Shown here piece after piece: positions 18,747 to 25,740 of a stretch of DNA of 44,584 nucleotides (its first letter is position 1; every line of letters begins with the position of its first letter). Source of the DNA: Rhodoferax sp. (lineage in GTDB: Bacteria > Pseudomonadota > Gammaproteobacteria > Burkholderiales > Burkholderiaceae_C); contig JAGPBF010000007.1 in assembly GCA_018063505.1 (NCBI GenBank), positions 1 to 44,584 on the forward strand, in the 5' to 3' direction. The translations under genes were made by a program, and so were the position numbers. A model generated the notes under the pieces. That model saw only the letters and a program-made list of their open reading frames with translations, was not told where the DNA came from and did not search any database.

Positions 18747-18760
18747 CCGCCACGTGGCGG
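18747..18760. terminator. 14-bp perfect palindrome between convergent genes
   Basis: CCGCCACGTGGCGG lies in the 51-bp gap between the small membrane protein stop and the convergent isochorismatase-fold gene. It has no loop or U-tract. It could halt or protect transcripts from both sides; the evidence is position and symmetry only. Confidence 0.3.
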
Positions 18761-18776
18761 GGCGGCCGCGACCGGT

Positions 18777-19400
18777 TTACTTGATCAGGGCGTGGATGCT
18801 CTTGAACAGCGGATGGTCGGCGCTGCGCAGCCATTCGAACGCCACCATCTCGGTCGTGACCAGTTCAGCGCCGTTGCCGGCCAGCCGGTCGTAGGCAGCG
18901 TCGCGGTTGCGCTCGGTGCGCGATCCGCAGGCGTCGGTGACGACCCAGACCTCGAACTCCTGCTCGAGCAATTCGAGTGCCGTTTGCAGCAGGCACACAT
19001 GGGCCTCGCAACCGGCGATGACCACGGTGTTGCGCGACGGCTCGGCGGCCGGCACTGCCTTTTGCAGATGTTTGGGCAGGCTGCGGGCGTTGCCGCCGGT
19101 GTGGGGCTTGCGCTCGGGCGGACGCAGGCCATCGACCAGTCCATCGGCGCAGGCGCTGAAGGCCATCTTGGAAAAGACGCTGGCGCGGCTCTCGACCAGC
19201 ACCGCGCCCAGCTCCGGCGCGCTGGCGCCGAGCTTGTCCGGATTCTGCTCGGTGGCCAGCACCGGCACGCGCATGGCCTGCGCCATCCGGGCCAGCCGCA
19301 CCGCGTTGGCGAGAACCTGCGTGCCGTCGGCGATGGCCGGCATCAGGCGGGTCTGGTAGTCGACCAGCACCAGTTGGCATTCATCGGCATCGAGCAGCAT
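18777..19400 (-). CDS. Isochorismatase-fold cysteine hydrolase
   Basis: A 207-residue protein of the isochorismatase/nicotinamidase superfamily. The catalytic triad is apparent: D14 in LVLVDYQ, K79 in VFSKMAF and C136 in GCEAHVCLLQTA. An unusually long polar loop (about 92-125, RPPERKPHTGGNARSLPKH) precedes the catalytic cysteine strand and may shape substrate choice. GGAG lies a few bases upstream of the ATG (19398-19400). Family members hydrolyse amides or vinyl ethers; the natural substrate here is not predictable. It is a single-gene unit on the minus strand. Confidence 0.85.
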   Translation of the reverse strand: MLLDADECQLVLVDYQTRLMPAIADGTQVLANAVRLARMAQAMRVPVLATEQNPDKLGASAPELGAVLVESRASVFSKMAFSACADGLVDGLRPPERKPHTGGNARSLPKHLQKAVPAAEPSRNTVVIAGCEAHVCLLQTALELLEQEFEVWVVTDACGSRTERNRDAAYDRLAGNGAELVTTEMVAFEWLRSADHPLFKSIHALIK

Positions 19401-19512
19401 CGGTTTCTCCGTTCGGTCTGGGGCAAAGCGCCGTTGTCCGGCGTTGCGCCATTATCGGTGCCGGTACCTGGCGCCCGCCGTGACGGAGCGCCATCGGGCC
19501 GAACGGGGCCGA

Positions 19513-19953
19513 TCAGCGGGCGATGATGTCGCGGTGCATCGGTGCGAGCAATGCAAGCAGACGGTTCTGCGCGCGAAACGGAATGCCACGGGTATCCATG
19601 GCCGCTTGAAGCACTTCGACCAACAGGTTGAAGTCGGCCTTGCGAACGCCCATGTCGGCATGCACGGCCTTCATGGAGTCGCCCTCGTATTTGCACGGAC
19701 CGCCACTGAGGAAGCACACCTGGTCGCGCAATTGCTCCTTGAGATTGGCCGGCTTGGTGTCCTTGAAGAACCTGCCGATGGCCGGATCGGCGAACAACCG
19801 ATCGACGAAGTCGTTCATCAAGGCCGTGATGCCCGGCTTCTCGCCCAGCGCGATGTACAGCGAGACATCGGCCGGGGTGGAAGTCTGGGCGGCGGACAAG
19901 CGCCAGGCAAACGAAGTGCCCGACAGGGCCAGTATGTGTCGTCGGTTGATCAT
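19513..19953 (-). CDS. Exported group 1 truncated hemoglobin
   Basis: A 146-residue protein. Residues 1-23 (MINRRHILALSGTSFAWRLSAAQ) form an export signal with an RR pair suggestive of Tat, which would fit export of a folded heme protein. Residues 31-146 are a truncated globin: LYIALGEKPGI, VDRLFADPAIGRFF, then GGPCKYEGDSMKAVHADMGV with the proximal heme-ligand H98. Group 1 truncated globins bind O2 or NO. Most lack signal peptides, so periplasmic placement is notable. It lies 45 bp downstream of the DUF3034 gene on the same strand and probably shares its transcript. Confidence 0.85.
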   Translation of the reverse strand: MINRRHILALSGTSFAWRLSAAQTSTPADVSLYIALGEKPGITALMNDFVDRLFADPAIGRFFKDTKPANLKEQLRDQVCFLSGGPCKYEGDSMKAVHADMGVRKADFNLLVEVLQAAMDTRGIPFRAQNRLLALLAPMHRDIIAR

Positions 19954-19998
19954 GGGCTGGCAGGATGCGTTGTGGTTGATGTCTCGGTAACCGATGGT

Positions 19999-20967
19999 TC
20001 AGAACGCGAACTGGCCGGAAATGTACAGCCCGCGCTGGCGCCGGTTCGCGGTGATACCCGGCACGATGCGCCCAAGATCGACCAGCGCCAGCGTGAGCGA
20101 GGTGTTCTTGTTGGGCGCCCAGGCGATGAACAGGTCGCGCCAGTCGTCTTCGCGCAGGGCATTGCCCAGCCCTGCGGCCGTGCCCAGCGCCTGCAGGTTG
20201 TCCGGCTTGAAGCGGTATTCGGCGCCGATGGCCAGGTCCTTGCGCAGCAGCCATGCAACGGAAAACTCGGGCTGCAGGCTGTAGCGGTCTTTGCCCGGCG
20301 CGCCGGCGCCGAAGCCGAGCAGGCCATTCTGGTTGGCCCGGGTCGCGCGCAGCGTGGCGTTGATCAGCACACTTTCGGCCAGCAACAACTTGGTCGCGCT
20401 GACATAAACATCGGTCCCCCGGGTGTCTGCGTCCAGGAAACGAAATACCGATGCCATCGAGCCGGGATGCAGATTCTTGTACTGGAGACCGACCGAGACC
20501 TGCGGCAACCAGGTATCGGCATCGAGAACAGCGTCGCCGGCCACGCGCAGTTTCAAACCCACCACATCCATCCGCAGGTGCTGGCCTGCAACGATGCCGA
20601 ACGGCGCGATGCCGTTGAGCGCGATGGCTGGTGCGGCGTCGAAATCCTGCTGCGCCAGGGACAACTCGAGCCGCTCGTTCCATCCCATGGCCACGCCGTA
20701 GCTGGTCAGGCCGTAGTCACGGGTGCGGGTGCGTGTCAGGTACACGGAGGCACCGAGCTCGCCGGCGGTGGCATTGCTGCCGATGATGGCCCAGGGGCTC
20801 AGGCCACCGCCGGCTGAGCCTTCGATCGTGCTGACGCCGCCTGTCAGGCGCAATTTTCCGGTGTCCGCATGCGCGGCCAGGCCCGACAGCGCCAGCAGCG
20901 CGCTGGCCAGCCAAGCGAGGCATTGGTGGGCAGGACGGATTGCGAAACCGGTGGGTGTGGATTTCAT
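19999..20967 (-). CDS. DUF3034 family outer-membrane-like protein
   Basis: A 322-residue protein starting MKSTPTGFAIRPAHQ with a signal peptide cleaved near LAAHADTGK. The mature part opens LRLTGGVSTIEGSAGGGLSPWAIIG and consists of alternating amphipathic strands, for example TWLPQVSVGLQYKNLH and LQPEFSVAWLLRKDLAIGAEYRFKPDNLQ. It ends in an aromatic C-terminus, ISGQFAF, typical of outer-membrane beta-barrels. It matches what I know as DUF3034, a family with no assigned biochemical role. ATG 20965-20967 was chosen because it starts the signal peptide; the longer frame to 21027 crosses the promoter. Divergent from the cupredoxin gene. Confidence 0.8.
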   Translation of the reverse strand: MKSTPTGFAIRPAHQCLAWLASALLALSGLAAHADTGKLRLTGGVSTIEGSAGGGLSPWAIIGSNATAGELGASVYLTRTRTRDYGLTSYGVAMGWNERLELSLAQQDFDAAPAIALNGIAPFGIVAGQHLRMDVVGLKLRVAGDAVLDADTWLPQVSVGLQYKNLHPGSMASVFRFLDADTRGTDVYVSATKLLLAESVLINATLRATRANQNGLLGFGAGAPGKDRYSLQPEFSVAWLLRKDLAIGAEYRFKPDNLQALGTAAGLGNALREDDWRDLFIAWAPNKNTSLTLALVDLGRIVPGITANRRQRGLYISGQFAF

Positions 20968-20979
20968 GGGGTCGAGTAT

Positions 20980-20989
20980 GCCAATTGGC
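20980..20989. promoter_or_regulatory. Palindrome GCCAATTGGC at the DUF3034 promoter
   Basis: A perfect 10-bp palindrome sits just downstream of the proposed -10 of the minus-strand promoter, where transcription should begin (about 20983). It could be a repressor site or part of a larger operator. Confidence 0.3.
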
Positions 20990-21018
20990 CAGATACCGTG
21001 CACACAGTGGCGCGACAA
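20990..21018 (-). promoter_or_regulatory. Candidate sigma-70 promoter for DUF3034 and truncated globin
   Basis: On the minus strand TTGTCG (21018-21013), a 17-bp spacer and TATCTG (20995-20990) form a plausible promoter ending 23 bp before the DUF3034 ATG. Its -35 hexamer is identical to that of the divergent promoter at 21150, suggesting matched control of the two arms. Confidence 0.45.
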
Positions 21019-21149
21019 CTGCGCCATTGTTGGCGGTTCTTGCGCCCGATCGGCATGGCGCGGCGCGGCGCCAAACCGGCGCGTGCGTGCGGTAAGCTTT
21101 TCGAATCGCGACTGTGCACCTTGCGGCAGGGATTCCGATACCCTGTACT

Positions 21150-21179
21150 TTGTCGCAGAAGCCCGCGCTCGTGTATAAG
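21150..21179 (+). promoter_or_regulatory. Candidate sigma-70 promoter for cupredoxin and GGDEF-EAL genes
   Basis: TTGTCG (21150-21155), an 18-bp spacer and TATAAG (21174-21179). The start point would be near 21186, giving a leader of about 60-80 nt. This argues against the longest open frame (from 21114) being the real protein. Confidence 0.45.
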
Positions 21180-21263
21180 CTCTTTTCCTTGGTGTCTTCG
21201 ATTCCTACCCATGATGTCTGCGCTGTTCCTCGGTTTGCCCCGCCGTTCATGGGCGTCGTGCTG

Positions 21264-21872
21264 ATGCGGGCCGTCGCGAATGCCTGGGCCATGCTGGGGC
21301 TGCTGGCGAGCCTGCCGGTGGCGGCCGGCACGGTGCAGTTTCAGCTGCAGGATGCCGCTGGCAAGCCGCTGGGCGATGCCGTCGTGTTTCTGGAGTCGCG
21401 CGAGGCCCGTGCGCTGGTCAAGCCGGCGCAAGGCGCCGAAATGGCGCAAAAGGGAAAGCAGTTCGATCCGACGGTCCTGGTCGTCCCGGTCGGCACCTCG
21501 GTGGGATTTCCGAACCGCGACACGGTGCGCCACCACGTTTATTCGTTTTCACCCGTCAAGACGTTCGAGCTCAAGCTGTACAGCGGCGTGCCAGCCAATC
21601 CGGTGGTTTTCGACAAGATCGGCATTGCGGTGCTGGGTTGCAACATCCATGATGCAATGACCGCCTGGGTCGTGGTGGTCGATACACCGTATTTCGGCCG
21701 CAGCACGCCAGCCGGTTCGGTCGCGCTGGCGCAGATTCCACCGGGCAACTACCGACTGCGGCTATGGCACCCGGCGCTGCCCGTCGGAGCGCCTGCCATT
21801 GACCAGGCCCTTGTCGTGACAGCCGCCGACCAGAACGTGAGTTATCGATTCACCGGTATCAACGGTCCATGA
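21264..21872 (+). CDS. Exported cupredoxin-fold protein ('methylamine utilization protein' type)
   Basis: A 202-residue protein. Residues 1-22 (MRAVANAWAMLGLLASLPVAAG) are a signal peptide. The mature chain starts with a carboxypeptidase-regulatory-like segment (FQLQDAAGKPLGDAVVFLE) and then has a plastocyanin-like copper site. FPNRDTVRHHVYSFS supplies H90/H91, and GCNIHDAM supplies C126, H129 and M132, a complete type 1 set. Such proteins are often annotated as methylamine utilization proteins, but no methylamine genes are present here. A periplasmic electron carrier or copper sensor is plausible. ATG 21249 is an alternative start. Its stop overlaps the next ATG (ATGA). Confidence 0.82.
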   Translation: MRAVANAWAMLGLLASLPVAAGTVQFQLQDAAGKPLGDAVVFLESREARALVKPAQGAEMAQKGKQFDPTVLVVPVGTSVGFPNRDTVRHHVYSFSPVKTFELKLYSGVPANPVVFDKIGIAVLGCNIHDAMTAWVVVVDTPYFGRSTPAGSVALAQIPPGNYRLRLWHPALPVGAPAIDQALVVTAADQNVSYRFTGINGP

Positions 21873-24244
21873 CGACGCGCCGAGTACCGGAATGGGGTTT
21901 GTCCTCGCGGATCGTGGCGCTCTCCCTGCTGTTGCTGTTGCTGGTACAGGCGGCGGTTTTCAGCGTCGTGCGCATCAGCATCGAGCAAAGTGCGCGGCGC
22001 CAGGTCGCGCAGGAATTGCAGGTCGGCGAACGCGTCTGGCGCCGACTGCTCGACCAGAATGCGCAACAGTTGCGCCAGGGTGCGAGTGTGCTGGCGGCCG
22101 ATTTCGGCTTCCGCTCGGCGGTCAATACCGGTGACCTGGAGACCATTCGCTCGGCACTGGAGAACAACGGCGCGCGTATTGGTGCCACCATCACGGCGCT
22201 GGTGGACACACGGATGGAATTGCGCGCGGTCGGAGAGGCGGTCGATGCCAGCGATCTTGCGCCAGTGCTGGGCGAACTGATGGGGCCGCTGTCGCGCGAT
22301 GTGCAAGGCAGCCAGGTGGCGCTGGTGCATGGAATTCCGCACCAGTTCGTTCTGGTCCCGATGAAGGCGCCGGTGCTGGTGGGATATGTGTTGATGGGGT
22401 TCCCGATCAACCAGAAGCTGGTCGACGACATGCGTGCCATCTCCGACATGCATCTGGCGCTGCTGAGCGACGCAGGCGGCGTCAACGGGCGAATCGTGGC
22501 CACGACGCTGCCGCCCGACGCGGCGTTGGCCTTGCAACAACACCTGGGTGATGTGGCGGAACTGCCCAACCATGGGGATCTGCTGATTGCGCGCAGTGTC
22601 AAGCTCGACACCGGCGCGGCTGTGGGGGGAGTACGCACCTTGTTGCTGCGCTCGCTCAACGATGTGGTGGCGCCATTCCGGCAGGCGCAGGTGGCGCTGG
22701 CCTGGATCACGGCGATGGGAGTCGTGCTGTTCGGCGTCGGCAGCGTTTTTGTCGCACGCCGGGTGACCACGCCCCTGCGTGCGCTGGTGGGGGCTGCGCG
22801 CAGGCTCGGTCTGGGCCGGTATGACGTGCCGATGGAGCATATCGAGCGGCGCGACGAAATCGGCGGTCTGGCCAAGGCGTTTGACCAGATGCGGATCGAT
22901 ATCGGCGCGCAACAGGTCGAGATTCGCAGGCTGGCCTACTGGGATCGGTTGACGGGCCTGCCCAATCGCGCTCGCTTTCGCGAGGCCCTGCAACATGAGA
23001 TTGACCTCCAGGGCGCGGTAGCAGAAATGGGCCGCGGCAGTCTGGCAGTGGTGATGCTGGACATCGATCGGTTCAAGCATGTCAACGACGTGCTGGGATA
23101 TTCGTTCGGTGACCTGCTGCTGCTGGCTGTGGCGAAGCGACTGACACAACAGGAATTGCGCACTGGAGACATGGTGGCCCGGCTTGGCGGCGACGAATTC
23201 GCTGTATTGCTCACGCTCAGTGATGCCCCCAGCGCATTGGCGGTGGCGCAGCGTATCGCCAAGTCGTTCGAAATTCCGCTGGCGTTCGACGACCAGACGG
23301 TCGACCTGAGCGCAGGGATCGGCGTGGCCTGCTGGCCCCTGCATGCGGATGACGCCGACACCTTGTTGTCGCGCGCCGAGGTCGCGATGTATGCGGCCAA
23401 GAGCAAGACCACCGGCATCCAGCTGTACGATCCGGTGCTCGATTCGTCCAGCACCCAGACCCTGTCCTTGTTGACCGAGTTGCGCCAGGCGATCGACCAT
23501 GATGAGTTGCGCCTGTTCCTGCAACCCAAGGTCCGCCTCAGTGACAACGCCGTGGTGGCAGCCGAGGCACTGGTGCGCTGGCAACATCCGGTGCGGGGCC
23601 TGGTGCCACCGCTGGAATTCATTCCGTTTGCCGAGCAGACCGGTTTCGTGCGCCAGCTGACGCTGTGGGTGTTCGATCGTGCGGCCGCCATTTGTGGCCA
23701 GCTCGGTGAGCAGGGGCAGACGCTGCGGCTGTCGATCAACCTGTCCACCCGCGACATGCTCGACGTCGAGCTGCCGGCGCGGCTCGAGCAGATTTTGCAG
23801 CGGCACCAGGCGCCAGCCGATGCCTTCTGCCTGGAGATTACCGAGAGCGCGATCATGGACGATCCGCAGCGTGCGCTGGCCACGCTCAATACCTTGTCGC
23901 AACGGGGCTTTGCGCTCTCCATCGACGACTTTGGTACCGGGTATTCGTCACTGGCTTATCTCAAGCGGCTGCCGGTCGACGAACTCAAGATCGACAAGTC
24001 ATTCGTCATGAACATGCAGGACGACGATGACGATGCCAAGATCGTGCGCTCGACCATCGACCTGGCCCACAACCTTGGGTTGACGGTGGTGGCCGAAGGT
24101 GTCGAGAATGAAATGATCCTGGACAAGCTGCGTGCGCTGGCCTGCGATGAGGCGCAGGGTTACCACCTGGCCAGACCAATGGCCGCTGATGCATTTCCAG
24201 CATGGCGCCAGCGCTGGAGCGAGCAGCAGGCAATGGTGGCTTGA
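21869..24244 (+). CDS. Membrane GGDEF-EAL c-di-GMP turnover protein with periplasmic sensor and HAMP domains
   Basis: A 791-residue protein. A transmembrane helix near residues 12-30 and a second near 275-295 bracket a roughly 240-residue periplasmic sensor region (Cache-like by layout). HAMP follows (VARRVTTPLRALVGAARRLG...DEIGGLAKAFDQM), then GGDEF with intact RLGGDEF (G440-F444) and EAL with intact AAEALVRW (E566), ITESAIMDDP, DDFGTGYSSL and VVAEGVE. Both catalytic signatures look intact, so cyclase and phosphodiesterase activities are both possible. ATG overlaps the cupredoxin stop (ATGA), so the periplasmic cupredoxin and this sensor are made together; the cupredoxin may feed the sensor domain. 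Confidence 0.92.
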   Translation: MTTRRVPEWGLSSRIVALSLLLLLLVQAAVFSVVRISIEQSARRQVAQELQVGERVWRRLLDQNAQQLRQGASVLAADFGFRSAVNTGDLETIRSALENNGARIGATITALVDTRMELRAVGEAVDASDLAPVLGELMGPLSRDVQGSQVALVHGIPHQFVLVPMKAPVLVGYVLMGFPINQKLVDDMRAISDMHLALLSDAGGVNGRIVATTLPPDAALALQQHLGDVAELPNHGDLLIARSVKLDTGAAVGGVRTLLLRSLNDVVAPFRQAQVALAWITAMGVVLFGVGSVFVARRVTTPLRALVGAARRLGLGRYDVPMEHIERRDEIGGLAKAFDQMRIDIGAQQVEIRRLAYWDRLTGLPNRARFREALQHEIDLQGAVAEMGRGSLAVVMLDIDRFKHVNDVLGYSFGDLLLLAVAKRLTQQELRTGDMVARLGGDEFAVLLTLSDAPSALAVAQRIAKSFEIPLAFDDQTVDLSAGIGVACWPLHADDADTLLSRAEVAMYAAKSKTTGIQLYDPVLDSSSTQTLSLLTELRQAIDHDELRLFLQPKVRLSDNAVVAAEALVRWQHPVRGLVPPLEFIPFAEQTGFVRQLTLWVFDRAAAICGQLGEQGQTLRLSINLSTRDMLDVELPARLEQILQRHQAPADAFCLEITESAIMDDPQRALATLNTLSQRGFALSIDDFGTGYSSLAYLKRLPVDELKIDKSFVMNMQDDDDDAKIVRSTIDLAHNLGLTVVAEGVENEMILDKLRALACDEAQGYHLARPMAADAFPAWRQRWSEQQAMVA

Positions 24245-24256
24245 AGGATCGAACCG

Positions 24257-25258
24257 ATGCAATACCGTCCGCTGGGCCGCACCGGCCTGAAGGTTTCATC
24301 GCTGGTGCTGGGCACCGACAACCTGGCCAATCCGACGCCCGAGGCCGAGAGCCTGGCAATGCTCGATGCGGCCGTCGCAGGCGGCATCAACCTGATCGAT
24401 ACCAGCAACAGCTACGCCGGTGGCCAGGCCGAGCGGCTGATCGGAAAATGGCTGGTCCAGCGCCAGCGGCGCGACGATGTGCTGATCGCGACCAAGGTTT
24501 TTTATCCGACCGGCCCCGGCATCAACGAGCGCGGCTTGAGCCGCAACCATATCGTGAAGGCCTGCGAAGATTCGTTGCGGCGCCTGGGAACCGACTACAT
24601 CGACCTGTACCAGACGCACAGGCCCGACCCGCAAACGCCGATCGAGGAGACGCTGGCGGCGCTCGACCTGCTGGTGCGACAAGGCAAGGTGCGCTACATC
24701 GGAACCAGCACTTCGCCGGCCTGGCAGCTGGCGCAGGCGCAGCATGTCAGCACCGCGTTGGGCTTGGCGCATTTCGTGTCGGAACAGTCGCCGTACAACC
24801 TGCTTGAACGGCGTGTCGAAAACGAACTGGTGCCGGCCTGCCAACGGTATGGGCTGGCCTTGTTCACCTGGTCGCCGATGGCCATGGGCATGCTGGCGGG
24901 CCGATATGCGGTGGGCCATGCGCCGGCGCAGGACAGCCGCGCGGGATTGCGTGGTGGCATCTATGCTGAAAGGGTTACCGAACGCGCAATCGCGCTGGGT
25001 GTCCAGTTCTCCGCGTTGGCGCGCGCACACGGACACGATCCGGCGCAGCTGGCCTACCTGTGGGTGAAAGACCAGGTGGGCGTCACCGCGCCCATCATCG
25101 GTCCGCGCACGCTGGCGCAGCTGCAACAGGCGCTGCCGGTCGGTGACATGGCATTGCCCGCTGACATTCGCGTGGCTTGCGACGCGCTGGTGCCTCCCGG
25201 AGGCGTAGTGGCAAGTTTCTTCAATTCGGCGGCCTGGATGCGCTGCAAGCATGTCTGA
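24257..25258 (+). CDS. Aldo/keto reductase
   Basis: A 333-residue (beta/alpha)8 oxidoreductase. N-terminal [18 protein letters not shown] is the family signature. NLIDTSNSY carries the catalytic Asp and Tyr, [10 protein letters not shown] the Lys, and DLYQTHRPD the His. [21 protein letters not shown] and the C-terminal [16 protein letters not shown] match NADPH-binding parts of the YajO/Tas-like subgroup. It reduces aldehydes or ketones with NADPH; substrate unknown. AAGGA lies 9 nt before the ATG. It sits 12 bp after the c-di-GMP gene and may share its transcript, although no functional link is evident. Confidence 0.9.
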   Translation: MQYRPLGRTGLKVSSLVLGTDNLANPTPEAESLAMLDAAVAGGINLIDTSNSYAGGQAERLIGKWLVQRQRRDDVLIATKVFYPTGPGINERGLSRNHIVKACEDSLRRLGTDYIDLYQTHRPDPQTPIEETLAALDLLVRQGKVRYIGTSTSPAWQLAQAQHVSTALGLAHFVSEQSPYNLLERRVENELVPACQRYGLALFTWSPMAMGMLAGRYAVGHAPAQDSRAGLRGGIYAERVTERAIALGVQFSALARAHGHDPAQLAYLWVKDQVGVTAPIIGPRTLAQLQQALPVGDMALPADIRVACDALVPPGGVVASFFNSAAWMRCKHV

Positions 25259-25329
25259 CCCGCGCCACAACAGACCCGGCCCGCGCTGCCGGCTGGCTCA
25301 ATCACCGGTAATGCGGCAGAGCGCAGACC

Positions 25330-25335
25330 TAGAAT
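25330..25335 (+). promoter_or_regulatory. Candidate -10 box (TAGAAT) upstream of the response regulator
   Basis: TAGAAT lies 31 bp before the ATG at 25366, a suitable distance for a short leader. No convincing -35 hexamer was found, so this is tentative. A very similar CTAGAAT element lies upstream of psuK. Confidence 0.25.
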
Positions 25336-25365
25336 GCCAAGCTGATCCAATCAACCAGGCCAAGC

Positions 25366-25740
25366 ATGAAACCACTGCGCATGTTGTATGTGGAGGACAA
25401 CGCTGAGCTTCGCGAGACATTCCAGGAAATGCTGGAAGGCGAGCAGCGTGAAGTGGTGGCCTGCGGCACCGCAGAGGAAGCGCTGGTGCTGTGGAGCGCC
25501 GGTGAGTTCGATGTGCTCGTGACCGACATCAGCCTGCCTGGCATGTCCGGCACCGATCTGGCACGCCGCATTCTTGCCGTGCAACCCGACCGCTGGATCG
25601 TGCTCTGCTCAGGCTACCAATATGGCGATGCGCTCCGTGCACTGGGGCCACGCGTACGGGCACTTTCCAAACCCTTCGAACTGGAGGACCTGGATCGCCT
25701 GATGGGCGAAATCCGCTTGTCACTGGGTGGTGCGCCATGA
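25366..25740 (+). CDS. Single-domain response regulator (CheY-like receiver)
   Basis: A 124-residue receiver domain without an output domain. It begins MKPLRMLYVEDNAELR (acidic pair E10/D11), has the phosphoacceptor D54 in VLVTDISLPGMSG, a switch Ser/Thr region VLCSGYQ and the conserved K102 in SKPF. Its TGA overlaps the ATG of the hybrid kinase (ATGA), so the two are coupled and almost certainly act in one phosphorelay. With no DNA-binding domain, its output is by protein contact or as a phosphate shuttle. Confidence 0.9.
   Translation: MKPLRMLYVEDNAELRETFQEMLEGEQREVVACGTAEEALVLWSAGEFDVLVTDISLPGMSGTDLARRILAVQPDRWIVLCSGYQYGDALRALGPRVRALSKPFELEDLDRLMGEIRLSLGGAP

Noticed and set aside
21114..21263. 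N-terminal extension of the cupredoxin gene
   Set aside because: It would place coding sequence over the candidate promoter and put an unlikely segment before a clean signal peptide.
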